Of a DNA stretch of 43,155 nucleotides, positions 23,642 through 31,529 are shown piece after piece. Position 1 is the first letter of the stretch, and every line of letters begins with the position of its first letter. Under the pieces are notes generated by a model. It was not told the origin of the DNA, made no database searches, and worked only from the letters and a program-made list of their open reading frames with translations. The translations under genes and the position numbers were made by a program. Origin of the DNA: Isoptericola halalbus (GTDB lineage: Bacteria > Actinomycetota > Actinomycetes > Actinomycetales > Cellulomonadaceae); assembly GCA_009663185.1 (NCBI GenBank), contig VJZX01000021.1:1846-45000 (forward strand), read 5' to 3'.

Positions 23642-25345
23642 ATGAACCAGAAGGACGAGGCCCGGGAGCCGCAGGCGTCCGCCGAGCAGGACGAGACCGT
23701 CGTCGAGCAGAACGACGCCACCGTCGCGGACGACGCCACCCCCGAGGCGCACGAGGATGTCGCGACGGGTGACGCCGTCGCAACCGACGAGGCCGACGGG
23801 ACGGCCGGCGACGGCGAGCCCGAGTCGCGCGCCGAGGACGCCGACGCCGGAGACGGTGCCGACCTGGCGGAGGCCGAGTTGGGCGTGGTCGACCGTGACC
23901 CGGTCTTCGACCGGCTCGTCGCCGCGGACCCGGCCGCCGACGCAGACCTGCGCCTCGGCGTGCTGCGCGCGAAGGTCGACGTCGCGCGCTCGGTGCACAC
24001 CGCCGGGGTGGGCACGGTCGAGGTCCCGCTCGTCGGCGCGCCGGGCGACGAGCTCGCGGCCCGGCGGGAGCGCCGTCGCCGGCCCTGGCTGGTGGCCGCC
24101 GCGGTCGCCGGTGTGGTCGCGATCGGTGGTGCCGGGTACGGGGCGGGCACGGCAGGCATCCTGGCCGGCGGCGGCGGCGCCGCCAGCGACGGCGACGCCG
24201 CGAGCACGGTCCTCGACGCTCCGCTGGGCGAGGAGGACACAGGCGAGCTCGGCGGGGCCGAGCCGGCGATCCCGGCCCCCGGTGTCGGCGAGGGCGACGG
24301 CGGCGGCGGTGACGACGCCGCGGCGTCGTCCGAGGCCATCCGAGGCGGCGTCGGCGGGGTGGCCGACAGCACGTACCCCACGTGGTTCGAGGGGCGCGCC
24401 GTGTTCCGCGCGTCAGGGCTCAGCACCGAGCGCGGCACCGCTGAGGCCTACGCGCTCGACGCGCGAGAGGTGGCGACGAAGGAGTCTGCGCGTCGTCTCG
24501 CCGAGGCGCTCGGCGTCAAGGGCGAGCCGCACTGGAACTACGGCGCCTGGATGGTGGGGTCCGAGGACGGGCAGGGCCCGACCGTGTGGCTGTCGGCCGA
24601 CGGCAGCGCCTACTTCAGCTACAACGACCCGCGAGTCGACCCCTGGCGGTGCGAGGTCGCGTCCGGCCCGGCCGAGGGCGGGGGCGACAGCGGGAGCGAC
24701 GGCGGGGACGTCGACACGATGCCGGAGATGTGCGTGACCCCGGCACCGACGACGCTCTCCGGCGACGACGCGCGCAAGGCCCTGCGCGACGTGATGACGC
24801 GGATCGGCCTCGACGTCGACGCCTACGAGATCCAGGTCCAGCCCTCGAGCAGCGATGAGCCCATGCGCTGGGCGACGGCGTACCAGATCGTCGACGGGAA
24901 GCGGACCGGCGTGCAGTTCAGCGCGAGCGTCGCCGACAAGGGCGTCGCCTGGGTCGACGGCGCACTCGCCCAGCCGATCAGCATCGGCGAGTACCCGGTG
25001 ATCAGCCCGACCGAGGCGGTCGAGCGGCTCGGCGACCCGCGCTTCTCCGGTTCGTCGTGGCCGATCGCCTACGCCGAGGAGCAGAGCCCGCTCGACGACC
25101 CGGTCGACCCGGGCCAGGAAGGGCCGAGAGCGCCGCCCGCACCGCCGTCGCCGGGCTCGTCGATCTCCTGGCCGGTCTCGGAGGTCGTGATCACCGAGGC
25201 ACGGCTCGCGCTATCCCAGCACCACCAGCGCGACGGGTCGGTGCTGATCCTGCCGACGTACGAGCTGAGCGACGCGCAAGGCAACGCGTGGTCCGTGATC
25301 GCGGTGGCCGACGAGAAGATCGACTTCAGCGCCCCTGAGCGCTGA
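23642..25345 (+). CDS. Single-pass membrane protein, probable anti-sigma partner
   Basis: A 567-residue protein of no assigned family. Residues 1-80 are extremely acidic and disordered; 81-145 form a cytoplasmic domain with RDPVFDRLVAADPAADADLR; a membrane helix follows (about 149-165, after RRERRRRPW), then a Gly-rich linker and a large outer domain of about 370 residues. Gene order and topology (sigma, then a membrane protein) fit an anti-sigma factor, but no zinc anti-sigma motif is seen. The ATG at 23642 has AGGAGG five bases upstream. A perfect 36-base palindrome lies just after its stop. Confidence 0.75.
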   Translation: MNQKDEAREPQASAEQDETVVEQNDATVADDATPEAHEDVATGDAVATDEADGTAGDGEPESRAEDADAGDGADLAEAELGVVDRDPVFDRLVAADPAADADLRLGVLRAKVDVARSVHTAGVGTVEVPLVGAPGDELAARRERRRRPWLVAAAVAGVVAIGGAGYGAGTAGILAGGGGAASDGDAASTVLDAPLGEEDTGELGGAEPAIPAPGVGEGDGGGGDDAAASSEAIRGGVGGVADSTYPTWFEGRAVFRASGLSTERGTAEAYALDAREVATKESARRLAEALGVKGEPHWNYGAWMVGSEDGQGPTVWLSADGSAYFSYNDPRVDPWRCEVASGPAEGGGDSGSDGGDVDTMPEMCVTPAPTTLSGDDARKALRDVMTRIGLDVDAYEIQVQPSSSDEPMRWATAYQIVDGKRTGVQFSASVADKGVAWVDGALAQPISIGEYPVISPTEAVERLGDPRFSGSSWPIAYAEEQSPLDDPVDPGQEGPRAPPAPPSPGSSISWPVSEVVITEARLALSQHHQRDGSVLILPTYELSDAQGNAWSVIAVADEKIDFSAPER

Positions 25346-25358
25346 CCGGCCGCACGGG

Positions 25359-25394
25359 GAGGAGCAGGGTGGGCCGCGGCCCACCCTGCTCCTC
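25359..25394. terminator. Perfect 36-base palindrome, probable terminator
   Basis: An uninterrupted 18+18 base inverted repeat starting GAGGAGCAGG, 13 bases after the stop of the membrane-protein gene. It would form an exceptionally stable hairpin with almost no loop. No T-tract on either side. Confidence 0.65.
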
Positions 25395-25461
25395 GCGCGC
25401 AGGGCGGATGGGCCGATACGGTCGGACCTGATCCGACACGACAGTCACGAAGGAGTCACGC

Positions 25462-25890
25462 ATGGCCACCCGCACCGCACGCACCGCTTGGAACGGCACT
25501 TTGGACGAGGGCTCGGGCCAGGTCGAGCTGACCAGCTCGGGCACCGGAACCTTCGACGTCTCGTGGCCGCGCCGCATCGGCGAGGTCGAGGGTGTCACGA
25601 GCCCCGAGGAGCTCATCGCCGCGGCCCACTCGTCATGCTTCTCGATGGCGTTCTCGGCGGAGCTGGGCAAGGCCGGCGGCACGCCCGAGCAGGTCGAGGT
25701 CACGGCCGACGTCACCTTCGTCCCCGGGAAGGGGATCACGACGAGCGCGCTGAGCGTCCGCGGTTACGCCAGCGGCGTCGACGAGGCCGGGTTCCGCGCC
25801 GCGGCCGAGGCCGCCAAGACCGGCTGCCCGGTGTCGCAGGCGCTCGCCTCGGTCCCGGAGATCACGCTCGACGTCACGTACGAGGGCTGA
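25462..25890 (+). CDS. OsmC-family peroxiredoxin
   Basis: A 142-residue OsmC/Ohr-like protein that reduces organic peroxides. The two reactive cysteines are Cys59 in AAAHSSCFSMAFS and Cys116 in KTGCPVSQAL, with the usual EGVTSPEELI lead-in. The ATG has AAGGAG 8 bases upstream, and the message therefore has a leader, unlike many neighbours. The TGA stop overlaps the first unit of the GAGGTAG repeat array that separates it from the convergent epimerase-like gene. Confidence 0.93.
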   Translation: MATRTARTAWNGTLDEGSGQVELTSSGTGTFDVSWPRRIGEVEGVTSPEELIAAAHSSCFSMAFSAELGKAGGTPEQVEVTADVTFVPGKGITTSALSVRGYASGVDEAGFRAAAEAAKTGCPVSQALASVPEITLDVTYEG

Positions 25891-25975
25891 GGTAGCGCAT
25901 TCTCCGGCGAGGTAGCGCGTCTCAGGGCGAGGTAGCGCGTTCGCGCTACCGCGCACTGAGACGCGCTACCTCGCG
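25889..25975. repeat. GAGGTAG repeat array, site 1 (3 direct + 2 inverted units)
   Basis: Direct units start at 25889, 25909 and 25929, an exact 20-base period, each GAGGTAGCGC plus a spacer. Inverted units follow, one ending at 25973 and a second, degenerate one at about 25941-25952. Arms 25909-25925 and 25957-25973 (GAGGTAGCGCGTCTCAG and its complement) pair perfectly, with a nested GGTAGCGCG hairpin inside. It lies between two convergent genes. The OsmC stop overlaps the first unit, and the opposite gene's TAG is the TAG of an inverted unit. Confidence 0.85.
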
Positions 25976-27090
25976 GTGAGGGGCGGGGTCGAGGCACCGG
26001 CGTTGTCGATGATCGCGTCGACGACCTCGAGCACGGCCTCGGCGGTCGTCCGCGTCGGCATCCACCGCAGGGTCGAGCGTGCGCGGGACGAGTCGATCGC
26101 GGGCAGCGCCGTCCCCATGTCGAACCACCCCTCGTCGATGGCCGCGAGCCGCAGACGGAAGGCCACCGCGAGCGCCTGCCGCACCACGCTCTGCGGCAGC
26201 TCGAGCAGCCGGCCGCCGGCGAGCAGGTCTGCCAGGTTCTGGCCGGTCAGCACGTCGTCGGCCGCGAGGTTGAACGCACCGGGGTGCCGGCGGACGATGA
26301 CGGCCCGGATGGCCTCCCCGGCGTCGTCGGCGTGCAGCGCCTGCAGCCGCACTCCCGCGGGGAAGGGCAGCAGCGGGAGCCGCGCGCCGTCGTCGGGCGC
26401 GGGCACGTCGCCCTCCGCGTGCCAGCCCCGCAGCAGCCCGCCGAGCACGTCGCCGGGCAGGCCGGCGGCAGCCCGCAGCGCGAACGTCCCGGGCCCGCCG
26501 AGGAACAGGCCGGCGACCTCGCTTCCGGCCTCGCGCTGGAACATCAGCGCCGGGCGCATGCGGGACACCGCGAGGCGGGGTCGAGCTGCCTGGAGCTCGT
26601 CGAGCATGCGCTCGACGGCGGCCTTGTCCACCGAGTACGACGACGTCGGCACGCCACGCGTCGGCCACGACTCGTCCACGGGCCGCCCGTCGACCGGCCC
26701 GCGCGAGTACGCACCCCACGAGGAGACGACCACGAGGTGCGGCACGCGGTTGCGCACGACGGCGTCGAACACCCGCCGGGCGCCGTCGACGTTGACGCGC
26801 CGCAACGCCGCGCGGTCACGGCTCGGCTGCACCGCCCAGGCGAGGTGCACGACGACGTCGGCCCCGCGCAGCGCCTCGTCGAGGCCGCGTGTGACGGCGT
26901 CGACCGTGCCGGTGAGGTCGACGCGCACCCAGTCGGCCGCGTCGTGCGGGAACCCGACCGTGCTCGACCCGTCCGCGCGGGGAACACGTCGCGCGACCCC
27001 CACCATCGAGGTCACCACCGGCTCGGGCGCGAGCGCACGCAGCACGGCCGTCCCGACGTTGCCGCTCGCTCCGATCACCACGACCCGCAC
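25966..27090 (-). CDS. NAD-dependent epimerase/dehydratase-like protein (extended SDR)
   Basis: A 374-residue extended short-chain dehydrogenase. The Rossmann motif is VVIGASGNVGTAV (GxxGxxG at 8-14); the catalytic Tyr and Lys are in YSVDKAAVE, with SSWGAYSRG as the serine strand. The C-terminal half resembles NAD-dependent epimerases acting on nucleotide sugars or similar; the substrate is not clear. The GTG start is 6 bases after a TAGCGT hexamer on the minus strand. Its last codons read ACC GCG AGG TAG, that is, the stop is supplied by the repeat array. Divergent from the FAD/Fe-S oxidoreductase. Confidence 0.88.
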   Translation of the reverse strand: MRVVVIGASGNVGTAVLRALAPEPVVTSMVGVARRVPRADGSSTVGFPHDAADWVRVDLTGTVDAVTRGLDEALRGADVVVHLAWAVQPSRDRAALRRVNVDGARRVFDAVVRNRVPHLVVVSSWGAYSRGPVDGRPVDESWPTRGVPTSSYSVDKAAVERMLDELQAARPRLAVSRMRPALMFQREAGSEVAGLFLGGPGTFALRAAAGLPGDVLGGLLRGWHAEGDVPAPDDGARLPLLPFPAGVRLQALHADDAGEAIRAVIVRRHPGAFNLAADDVLTGQNLADLLAGGRLLELPQSVVRQALAVAFRLRLAAIDEGWFDMGTALPAIDSSRARSTLRWMPTRTTAEAVLEVVDAIIDNAGASTPPLTAR

Positions 27091-27096
27091 GTACCG

Positions 27097-27102
27097 ACGC
27101 TA
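27097..27102 (-). promoter_or_regulatory. -10 hexamer TAGCGT, leaderless start of SDR gene
   Basis: On the minus strand TAGCGT ends 6 bases before the GTG at 27090. No ribosome-binding site in between. Confidence 0.4.
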
Positions 27103-27172
27103 ATCGGGCGAACGCGCCCTCGCGCGCCGGTGTGCGACCTGGGACGTTCCCGCACCAGCCGGTCGTGGGTGC

Positions 27173-27178
27173 AAGAAT
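27173..27178 (+). promoter_or_regulatory. -10-like AAGAAT, possible leaderless start of oxidoreductase
   Basis: AAGAAT ends 7 bases before the GTG at 27186. The hexamer is imperfect, but the spacing matches the pattern in this window and supports this GTG over the one at 27132. Confidence 0.3.
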
Positions 27179-27185
27179 CGGGCCC

Positions 27186-30100
27186 GTGCCTGCCCCCACG
27201 ACGACCCAGACGCACGATCGGACCGACGCGGACCTCACCGCGGCCCGTCGTGAGGCTGAACGGGCGGCGGCCGAGGCGCGGGCGGCGGTCGCGACCGCCC
27301 TGCGCACGGTGGTCACGGGCGACGTCGACACGAGCGCGCGCCGGCGCGCCGAGTACTCGACCGACGCGTCCAACTACCGCGTCGTGCCCGACGTCGTCGT
27401 GTTCCCGCGCAGCGTCGACGAGGTCGTGCGTGCGCTCGACGTCCTGCGCGAGCTCAAGGTCCCGGTCACGGCGCGCGGTGCCGGGACGTCGGTCGCCGGC
27501 AACTCCGTGGGGACCGGCGTCGTGCTCGACTTCTCCCAGCACCTCGGCGCGGTCCGCGAGATCGACCCCGACGCCGGGGTCGCCGTCGTCGAGCCGGGCA
27601 CGATCATGTCGACGCTGCAGAAGGCGGCGGCCCCGCACCGCCTGCGGTTCGGGCCCGACCCCTCCACGCAGAACCGCGCCACGCTCGGCGGGATGATCGG
27701 CAACAACGCGTGCGGCCCGCACGCCGTGGCGTACGGGCGGACGGCGGACAACGTCGTCGAGCTCGACGTCGTCGACGGGCGCGGGCGGCGGTTCACGGCC
27801 GGCGCAGGCGACCCGACGTTCGCGGCCGTGCCGGGCCTGGCCGAGCTCGTGCGCGACAACCTCGCGCTCATCCGCACCGAGTTCGGCCGGTTCGGCCGCC
27901 AGGTGTCCGGGTACTCGCTCGAGCACCTGCTGCCGGAGAACGGGTCGGACCTGGCCAAGGCGCTCGTCGGCACCGAGGGCACGCTCGTGACGGTCCTGGG
28001 AGCGACGCTGCGCCTCGTGCCCACCCCGAGCGCCCCGACGCTCGTCGTGCTCGGGTACACCGACATGCCGTCGGCCGCCGACGACGTGCCGGCGCTCCTT
28101 GCGCACGACCCGCTCGCGGTCGAGGGCCTCGACGCACGGCTCGTCGACGTCGTGCGCCGGGCCAACGGCGACGCGGCGGTGCCCCCGCTCCCCGAAGGTG
28201 CGGGCTGGCTCATGATCGAGGTCGGCGGGACGACCCAGGAGCAGGCGCTCGAACGGGCCGAGCAGATCGTCGCGGCGTCGTCCGCCATCTCGTCGGAGAT
28301 CCTGCCCGCCGGGCCCGCGGCCACCGCGATGTGGCAGATCCGGGCCGACGGCGCGGGCCTGGCCGGGCGCACCCCGGCCGGCGAGCAGGCCTGGCCGGGC
28401 TGGGAGGACTCCGCTGTCCCGCCCGAGCGGCTCGGCGACTACCTGCGCGACCTCGAGGCGCTCATGAAGCGCTACGGCGTCGACGGGCTCCCGTACGGGC
28501 ACTTCGGCGACGGCTGCGTGCACCTGCGGATCGATCTCCCGCTCGAGTCGTCCGGCTCCGTGCTGCGCACGTTCATGCTCGAGGCCGCGGAGCTCGTCGC
28601 GAAGTACGGCGGGTCACTGTCGGGCGAGCACGGCGACGGCCGCGCGCGCTCCGAGCTGCTGCCGCTCATGTACTCGCCCGAGGCGATCGCGCTCCTGGAG
28701 AGGTTCAAGGCGCTGTTCGACCCCGACGACGTGCTCAACCCGGGCGTGGTCGTCCGGCCACACGCCGTCGACGACGACCTGCGACGCCCGGGCGCACGAT
28801 CGGTGCCCTCGCGCTCCGGCGTGGGCGCTCGCGGCCTCGCCGGCCCGACGCCGCTGCGCGGCATCGCGAAGAAGGCTGGGTACGCGGGGTTCAGCTTCGC
28901 GCACGACCACCACGACCTCACGACGGCGGTGCACCGGTGCGTGGGCGTCGGCAAGTGCCGCGCCGACACGTCGGGGGCGGGCGGGTTCATGTGCCCGAGC
29001 TACCGCGCGACGAAGGACGAGAAGGACGTGACGCGCGGGCGTGCCCGGGTGCTGCAGGAGGCGGTCAACGGCACGCTCGTGGGCGGGCTCTCGGCGCCCG
29101 AGGTGCGCGAGTCGCTCGACCTGTGCCTGAGCTGCAAGGCGTGCTCGTCCGACTGCCCGGCCGGCGTCGACATGGCCCAGTACAAGTCCGAGGTCCTGTA
29201 CCGCACGTACAAGGGCAGGCTGCGGCCCGTCGACCACTACGCGCTCGGGTGGCTGCCGCGCTGGGCGCGCCTGGCCGGCACCATGCCGCGGTTGCTCAAC
29301 CGCGTGCTGCGCGTGCGCCCGATCGCCCGGGCCGTGCTGTGGGCCGGCGGCATGGACACGCGCCGGGAGGTGCCCGAGTTCGCCGAGATCCCGTTCCGCA
29401 CCTGGTGGCGGCGCGGGCACGCGACGCACGGGGTGCCCGGGCTCGCCGTCGGTCAGACGCCGGGCAGGCCGCGGCCCGCGCACATGCGGCCCAAGGTCGT
29501 GCTGTGGACCGACTCGTTCAGCGACGCGCTGTCACCGTCCGTGCCCCAGGCGGCCGTCGAGGTGCTCACGGCCGCGGGGTACGACGTCGTCGTGCCGGAC
29601 CAGCAGGCGTGCTGCGGCCTGACCTGGATCTCGACCGGGCAGCTCGACGGCGCGCGCCGGCGGCTGTCGTCGCTGCTGTCGGTGCTCGGGCCGTACGCCG
29701 TGAACGGGATCCCGATCCTCGGGCTCGAACCGTCGTGCACCGCCGTGCTGCGCTCCGACCTGCTCGACCTGTTCCCCGACGACCCGCGCGCGCACGCCGT
29801 CGCGGGGGCGACCCGGACCCTCGCCGAGCTGCTGACCTCGCCGGAGACGGCTCCGAGGCCCGAGACCGGCTGGACGATGCCCGACCTGTCCGACCTCACC
29901 GCCGTCGTGCAGCCCCACTGCCACCAGCACTCGGTCATGGGCTTCGCCGCCGACGAGGAGCTGATGCGCGGCGCGGGCGCGAGGATCAAGGTGCTGGCCG
30001 GCTGCTGCGGGCTCGCGGGCAACTTCGGGATGCAGAAGGGGCACTACGACGTGTCGGTCGCGGTGGCCGAGAACGCGCTGCTGCCGGCGCTACGTGCGCA

Positions 30101-30239
30101 AGGCGAGGGGGAGGCGTTCGTCGCCGACGGGTTCTCGTGCCGGACGCAGGCGCTGCAGCTGGAGGGTGTCGAGGGCAAGGCGCTCGTCGAGGTCATCGCC
30201 GAGCGGCTGCCCCGGCCGCCGCGTCGTCGCCCGAGGTAG
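27186..30239 (+). CDS. FAD- and Fe-S-containing oxidoreductase (D-lactate dehydrogenase-like fusion)
   Basis: A 1017-residue fusion. An FAD-binding PCMH domain (about 65-250) has VTARGAGTSVAGNSVGTGVV and GGMIGNNACGPHA. A FAD-oxidase C-terminal domain follows to about 530, with YGHFGDGCVHLRID and SGEHGDGRARSELLP. A ferredoxin-like domain has Cys clusters HRCVGVGKCRAD and LCLSCKACSSDCPAGVD. Two CCG domains end the protein (DQQACCGLTW, LAGCCGLAGNFG). This matches the GlcD-plus-GlpC/LldE architecture of actinobacterial D-lactate or D-2-hydroxyacid dehydrogenases feeding electrons to the chain. Its last codons are CCG AGG TAG, the stop lying in a repeat unit. Confidence 0.9.
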   Translation: MPAPTTTQTHDRTDADLTAARREAERAAAEARAAVATALRTVVTGDVDTSARRRAEYSTDASNYRVVPDVVVFPRSVDEVVRALDVLRELKVPVTARGAGTSVAGNSVGTGVVLDFSQHLGAVREIDPDAGVAVVEPGTIMSTLQKAAAPHRLRFGPDPSTQNRATLGGMIGNNACGPHAVAYGRTADNVVELDVVDGRGRRFTAGAGDPTFAAVPGLAELVRDNLALIRTEFGRFGRQVSGYSLEHLLPENGSDLAKALVGTEGTLVTVLGATLRLVPTPSAPTLVVLGYTDMPSAADDVPALLAHDPLAVEGLDARLVDVVRRANGDAAVPPLPEGAGWLMIEVGGTTQEQALERAEQIVAASSAISSEILPAGPAATAMWQIRADGAGLAGRTPAGEQAWPGWEDSAVPPERLGDYLRDLEALMKRYGVDGLPYGHFGDGCVHLRIDLPLESSGSVLRTFMLEAAELVAKYGGSLSGEHGDGRARSELLPLMYSPEAIALLERFKALFDPDDVLNPGVVVRPHAVDDDLRRPGARSVPSRSGVGARGLAGPTPLRGIAKKAGYAGFSFAHDHHDLTTAVHRCVGVGKCRADTSGAGGFMCPSYRATKDEKDVTRGRARVLQEAVNGTLVGGLSAPEVRESLDLCLSCKACSSDCPAGVDMAQYKSEVLYRTYKGRLRPVDHYALGWLPRWARLAGTMPRLLNRVLRVRPIARAVLWAGGMDTRREVPEFAEIPFRTWWRRGHATHGVPGLAVGQTPGRPRPAHMRPKVVLWTDSFSDALSPSVPQAAVEVLTAAGYDVVVPDQQACCGLTWISTGQLDGARRRLSSLLSVLGPYAVNGIPILGLEPSCTAVLRSDLLDLFPDDPRAHAVAGATRTLAELLTSPETAPRPETGWTMPDLSDLTAVVQPHCHQHSVMGFAADEELMRGAGARIKVLAGCCGLAGNFGMQKGHYDVSVAVAENALLPALRAQGEGEAFVADGFSCRTQALQLEGVEGKALVEVIAERLPRPPRRRPR

Positions 30240-30423
30240 CGCGCCTTCCGCCGAGGTAGAACGTTTCTCGCCGAGGTAGAACGCTTTTCGGCCGAGGTAG
30301 AAGGTTCTGCCGTCGAGGTAGAACGTCCTCCCTCTACCTCGCCGACGAGCCCTTCTACCTCGACGGGGAGGAGTTCTACCTCGCCGAACTCACCCTCTAC
30401 TTCGACGACCGCCTCTCTACTTC
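30233..30423. repeat. GAGGTAG repeat array, site 2 (5 direct + 5 inverted units)
   Basis: Direct units start at 30233, 30253, 30273, 30294 and 30315 (periods 20, 20, 21, 21). Inverted units end at 30340, 30361, 30382, 30403 and 30423 (periods 21, 21, 21, 20). Most units read GAGGTAGAACG or similar, with spacers like TTTCTCGCC; the two outermost inverted units are GAAGTAGA. The central pair, GAGGTAGA and TCTACCTC, is an 8-bp stem with a 10-base loop. It separates two convergent genes whose stops both lie in terminal units. No gene fits within it. Confidence 0.92.
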
Positions 30424-30653
30424 GCCCGCTCGACGCCCAGCCCTCGGCGAGCGAAGCGCCTCTTGGTCCGCGGGCCGTTCTTGCCGGTGGCGAGCAGCAC
30501 CGCCGCCACGATCGCCAGCAGGTTCACGGCGCCCGTCGCCACGGCGAAGGTTCGGGCACACAACGCAGTCGCGAGCGACCGTCGGGTGTCCCGTCGCGTG
30601 GGCGTCCAGATGACCTCCACCCAGGGGTCGTCCCCGCCTCCGTAGCTCGGCAT
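30417..30653 (-). CDS. Small membrane protein, 78 residues
   Basis: A small protein with a Gly/Asp/Trp N-terminus (GGGDDPWVEVIWTP), one clear membrane helix in AVNLLAIVAAVLLATG and a basic C-terminus ending ERAK. No family recognised. The ATG has GGAGGA seven bases upstream, supporting real coding. The reading frame ends GCG AAG TAG, using the TAG of the outermost inverted repeat unit. Convergent with the oxidoreductase. Confidence 0.65.
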   Translation of the reverse strand: MPSYGGGDDPWVEVIWTPTRRDTRRSLATALCARTFAVATGAVNLLAIVAAVLLATGKNGPRTKRRFARRGLGVERAK

Positions 30654-30715
30654 GCGCGAATCCTCCCATCAGGCGGACGGGCCCTGCTGGACGCCTCGGG
30701 CAACGAGCGGGGCTC

Positions 30716-30721
30716 TAGGCT
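30716..30721 (+). promoter_or_regulatory. -10 hexamer TAGGCT, leaderless start of nucleotidyltransferase
   Basis: TAGGCT ends 7 bases before the ATG at 30729, favouring that ATG over the GTG at 30723. Confidence 0.45.
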
Positions 30722-30728
30722 CGTGGCC

Positions 30729-31484
30729 ATGTTCAGCCCGGAGACCAGACGTGCCCTTCGCGAGAGGCTGGTCGAGCGAGCGCGTCACGACCCGGGCGTG
30801 GCAGGGGCCGCGTTCGTCGGGTCCGCCGCAACCGGTCGCGAGGACTCCTGGTCCGACATCGATCTTGCGCTCCAGGTCTCGCGGGGACACGATCCCGCAC
30901 AGATCGCTGCGGACTGGACTACCTGGCTGCGTCGTGAGGCAGAGGTGGCGGATACGCTCGACGTCGTCGGCGCAGGGACCCTCTTTCGTGTCTTCCTCCT
31001 GGCCGACTCTCTCCAGATCGACCTCTCGTTCTGGCCGTTCGACGCGTTCAGGGCCACTCAGGACGGATTCACGGTGCTCTTCGGGTCACCGAACGAGCCC
31101 ACCACATCTCCGCCGCTCGACGCGGAACACCACGTCGGTATGGGATGGCTCTACGCGCTGCACGCTCGCTCCGCTCTGGCGCGCGACAAGCTCTGGCAGA
31201 CCGCGATGATGCTCGACGGAGTGCGCGACCAGATCGTCATGCTCGCGTGCGCGCGGTACGGGCTGGATCCTCACCACGGTCGCGACGTCGACTCTCTGCC
31301 GTCGTGGGAGCTCACCGCCCTGGCCGCCGCTCGAGCCACCTCTCTCGACCCGGCCGAGCTCGAGCGGTCGAAGGCCGCGATGGTCACGCTTCTCCTTGCG
31401 GAGGTCGAACGCCACGACGCGACACTCGCGCAACGACTTGCGCTGCCCCTGAGCATCATCAGGGCCGTGAAGGCCGAGGGGTAG
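30729..31484 (+). CDS. Nucleotidyltransferase-domain protein
   Basis: A 251-residue protein with an N-terminal polymerase-beta-like nucleotidyltransferase fold: GSAATGREDSWSDIDLAL (31-48) carries the GS motif and the metal-binding Asp43 and Asp45. The third acid is probably Asp in QIDLSFWPF. The C-terminal helical region (about 130-250) resembles that of aminoglycoside or streptomycin adenylyltransferase-like proteins, but the pocket cannot be assigned, so substrate is unknown. Convergent with the FAD monooxygenase, with 45 bases between. Confidence 0.8.
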   Translation: MFSPETRRALRERLVERARHDPGVAGAAFVGSAATGREDSWSDIDLALQVSRGHDPAQIAADWTTWLRREAEVADTLDVVGAGTLFRVFLLADSLQIDLSFWPFDAFRATQDGFTVLFGSPNEPTTSPPLDAEHHVGMGWLYALHARSALARDKLWQTAMMLDGVRDQIVMLACARYGLDPHHGRDVDSLPSWELTALAAARATSLDPAELERSKAAMVTLLLAEVERHDATLAQRLALPLSIIRAVKAEG

Positions 31485-31529
31485 CAGGAGCGCGCCGACG
31501 GAATGGCCCGGGGCAGGCTCGTACGAGCA

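Noticed and set aside
25889-25975. Repeat arrays as CRISPR
   Set aside because: Units are about 20 bases with only a 7-11 base core, they invert in the middle, and there are no 30-base unique spacers or cas genes.
30233-30423. Insertion sequence or MITE remnant
   Set aside because: There is no transposase, no target duplication seen, and the structure is a multi-unit array instead of a single pair of terminal inverted repeats.
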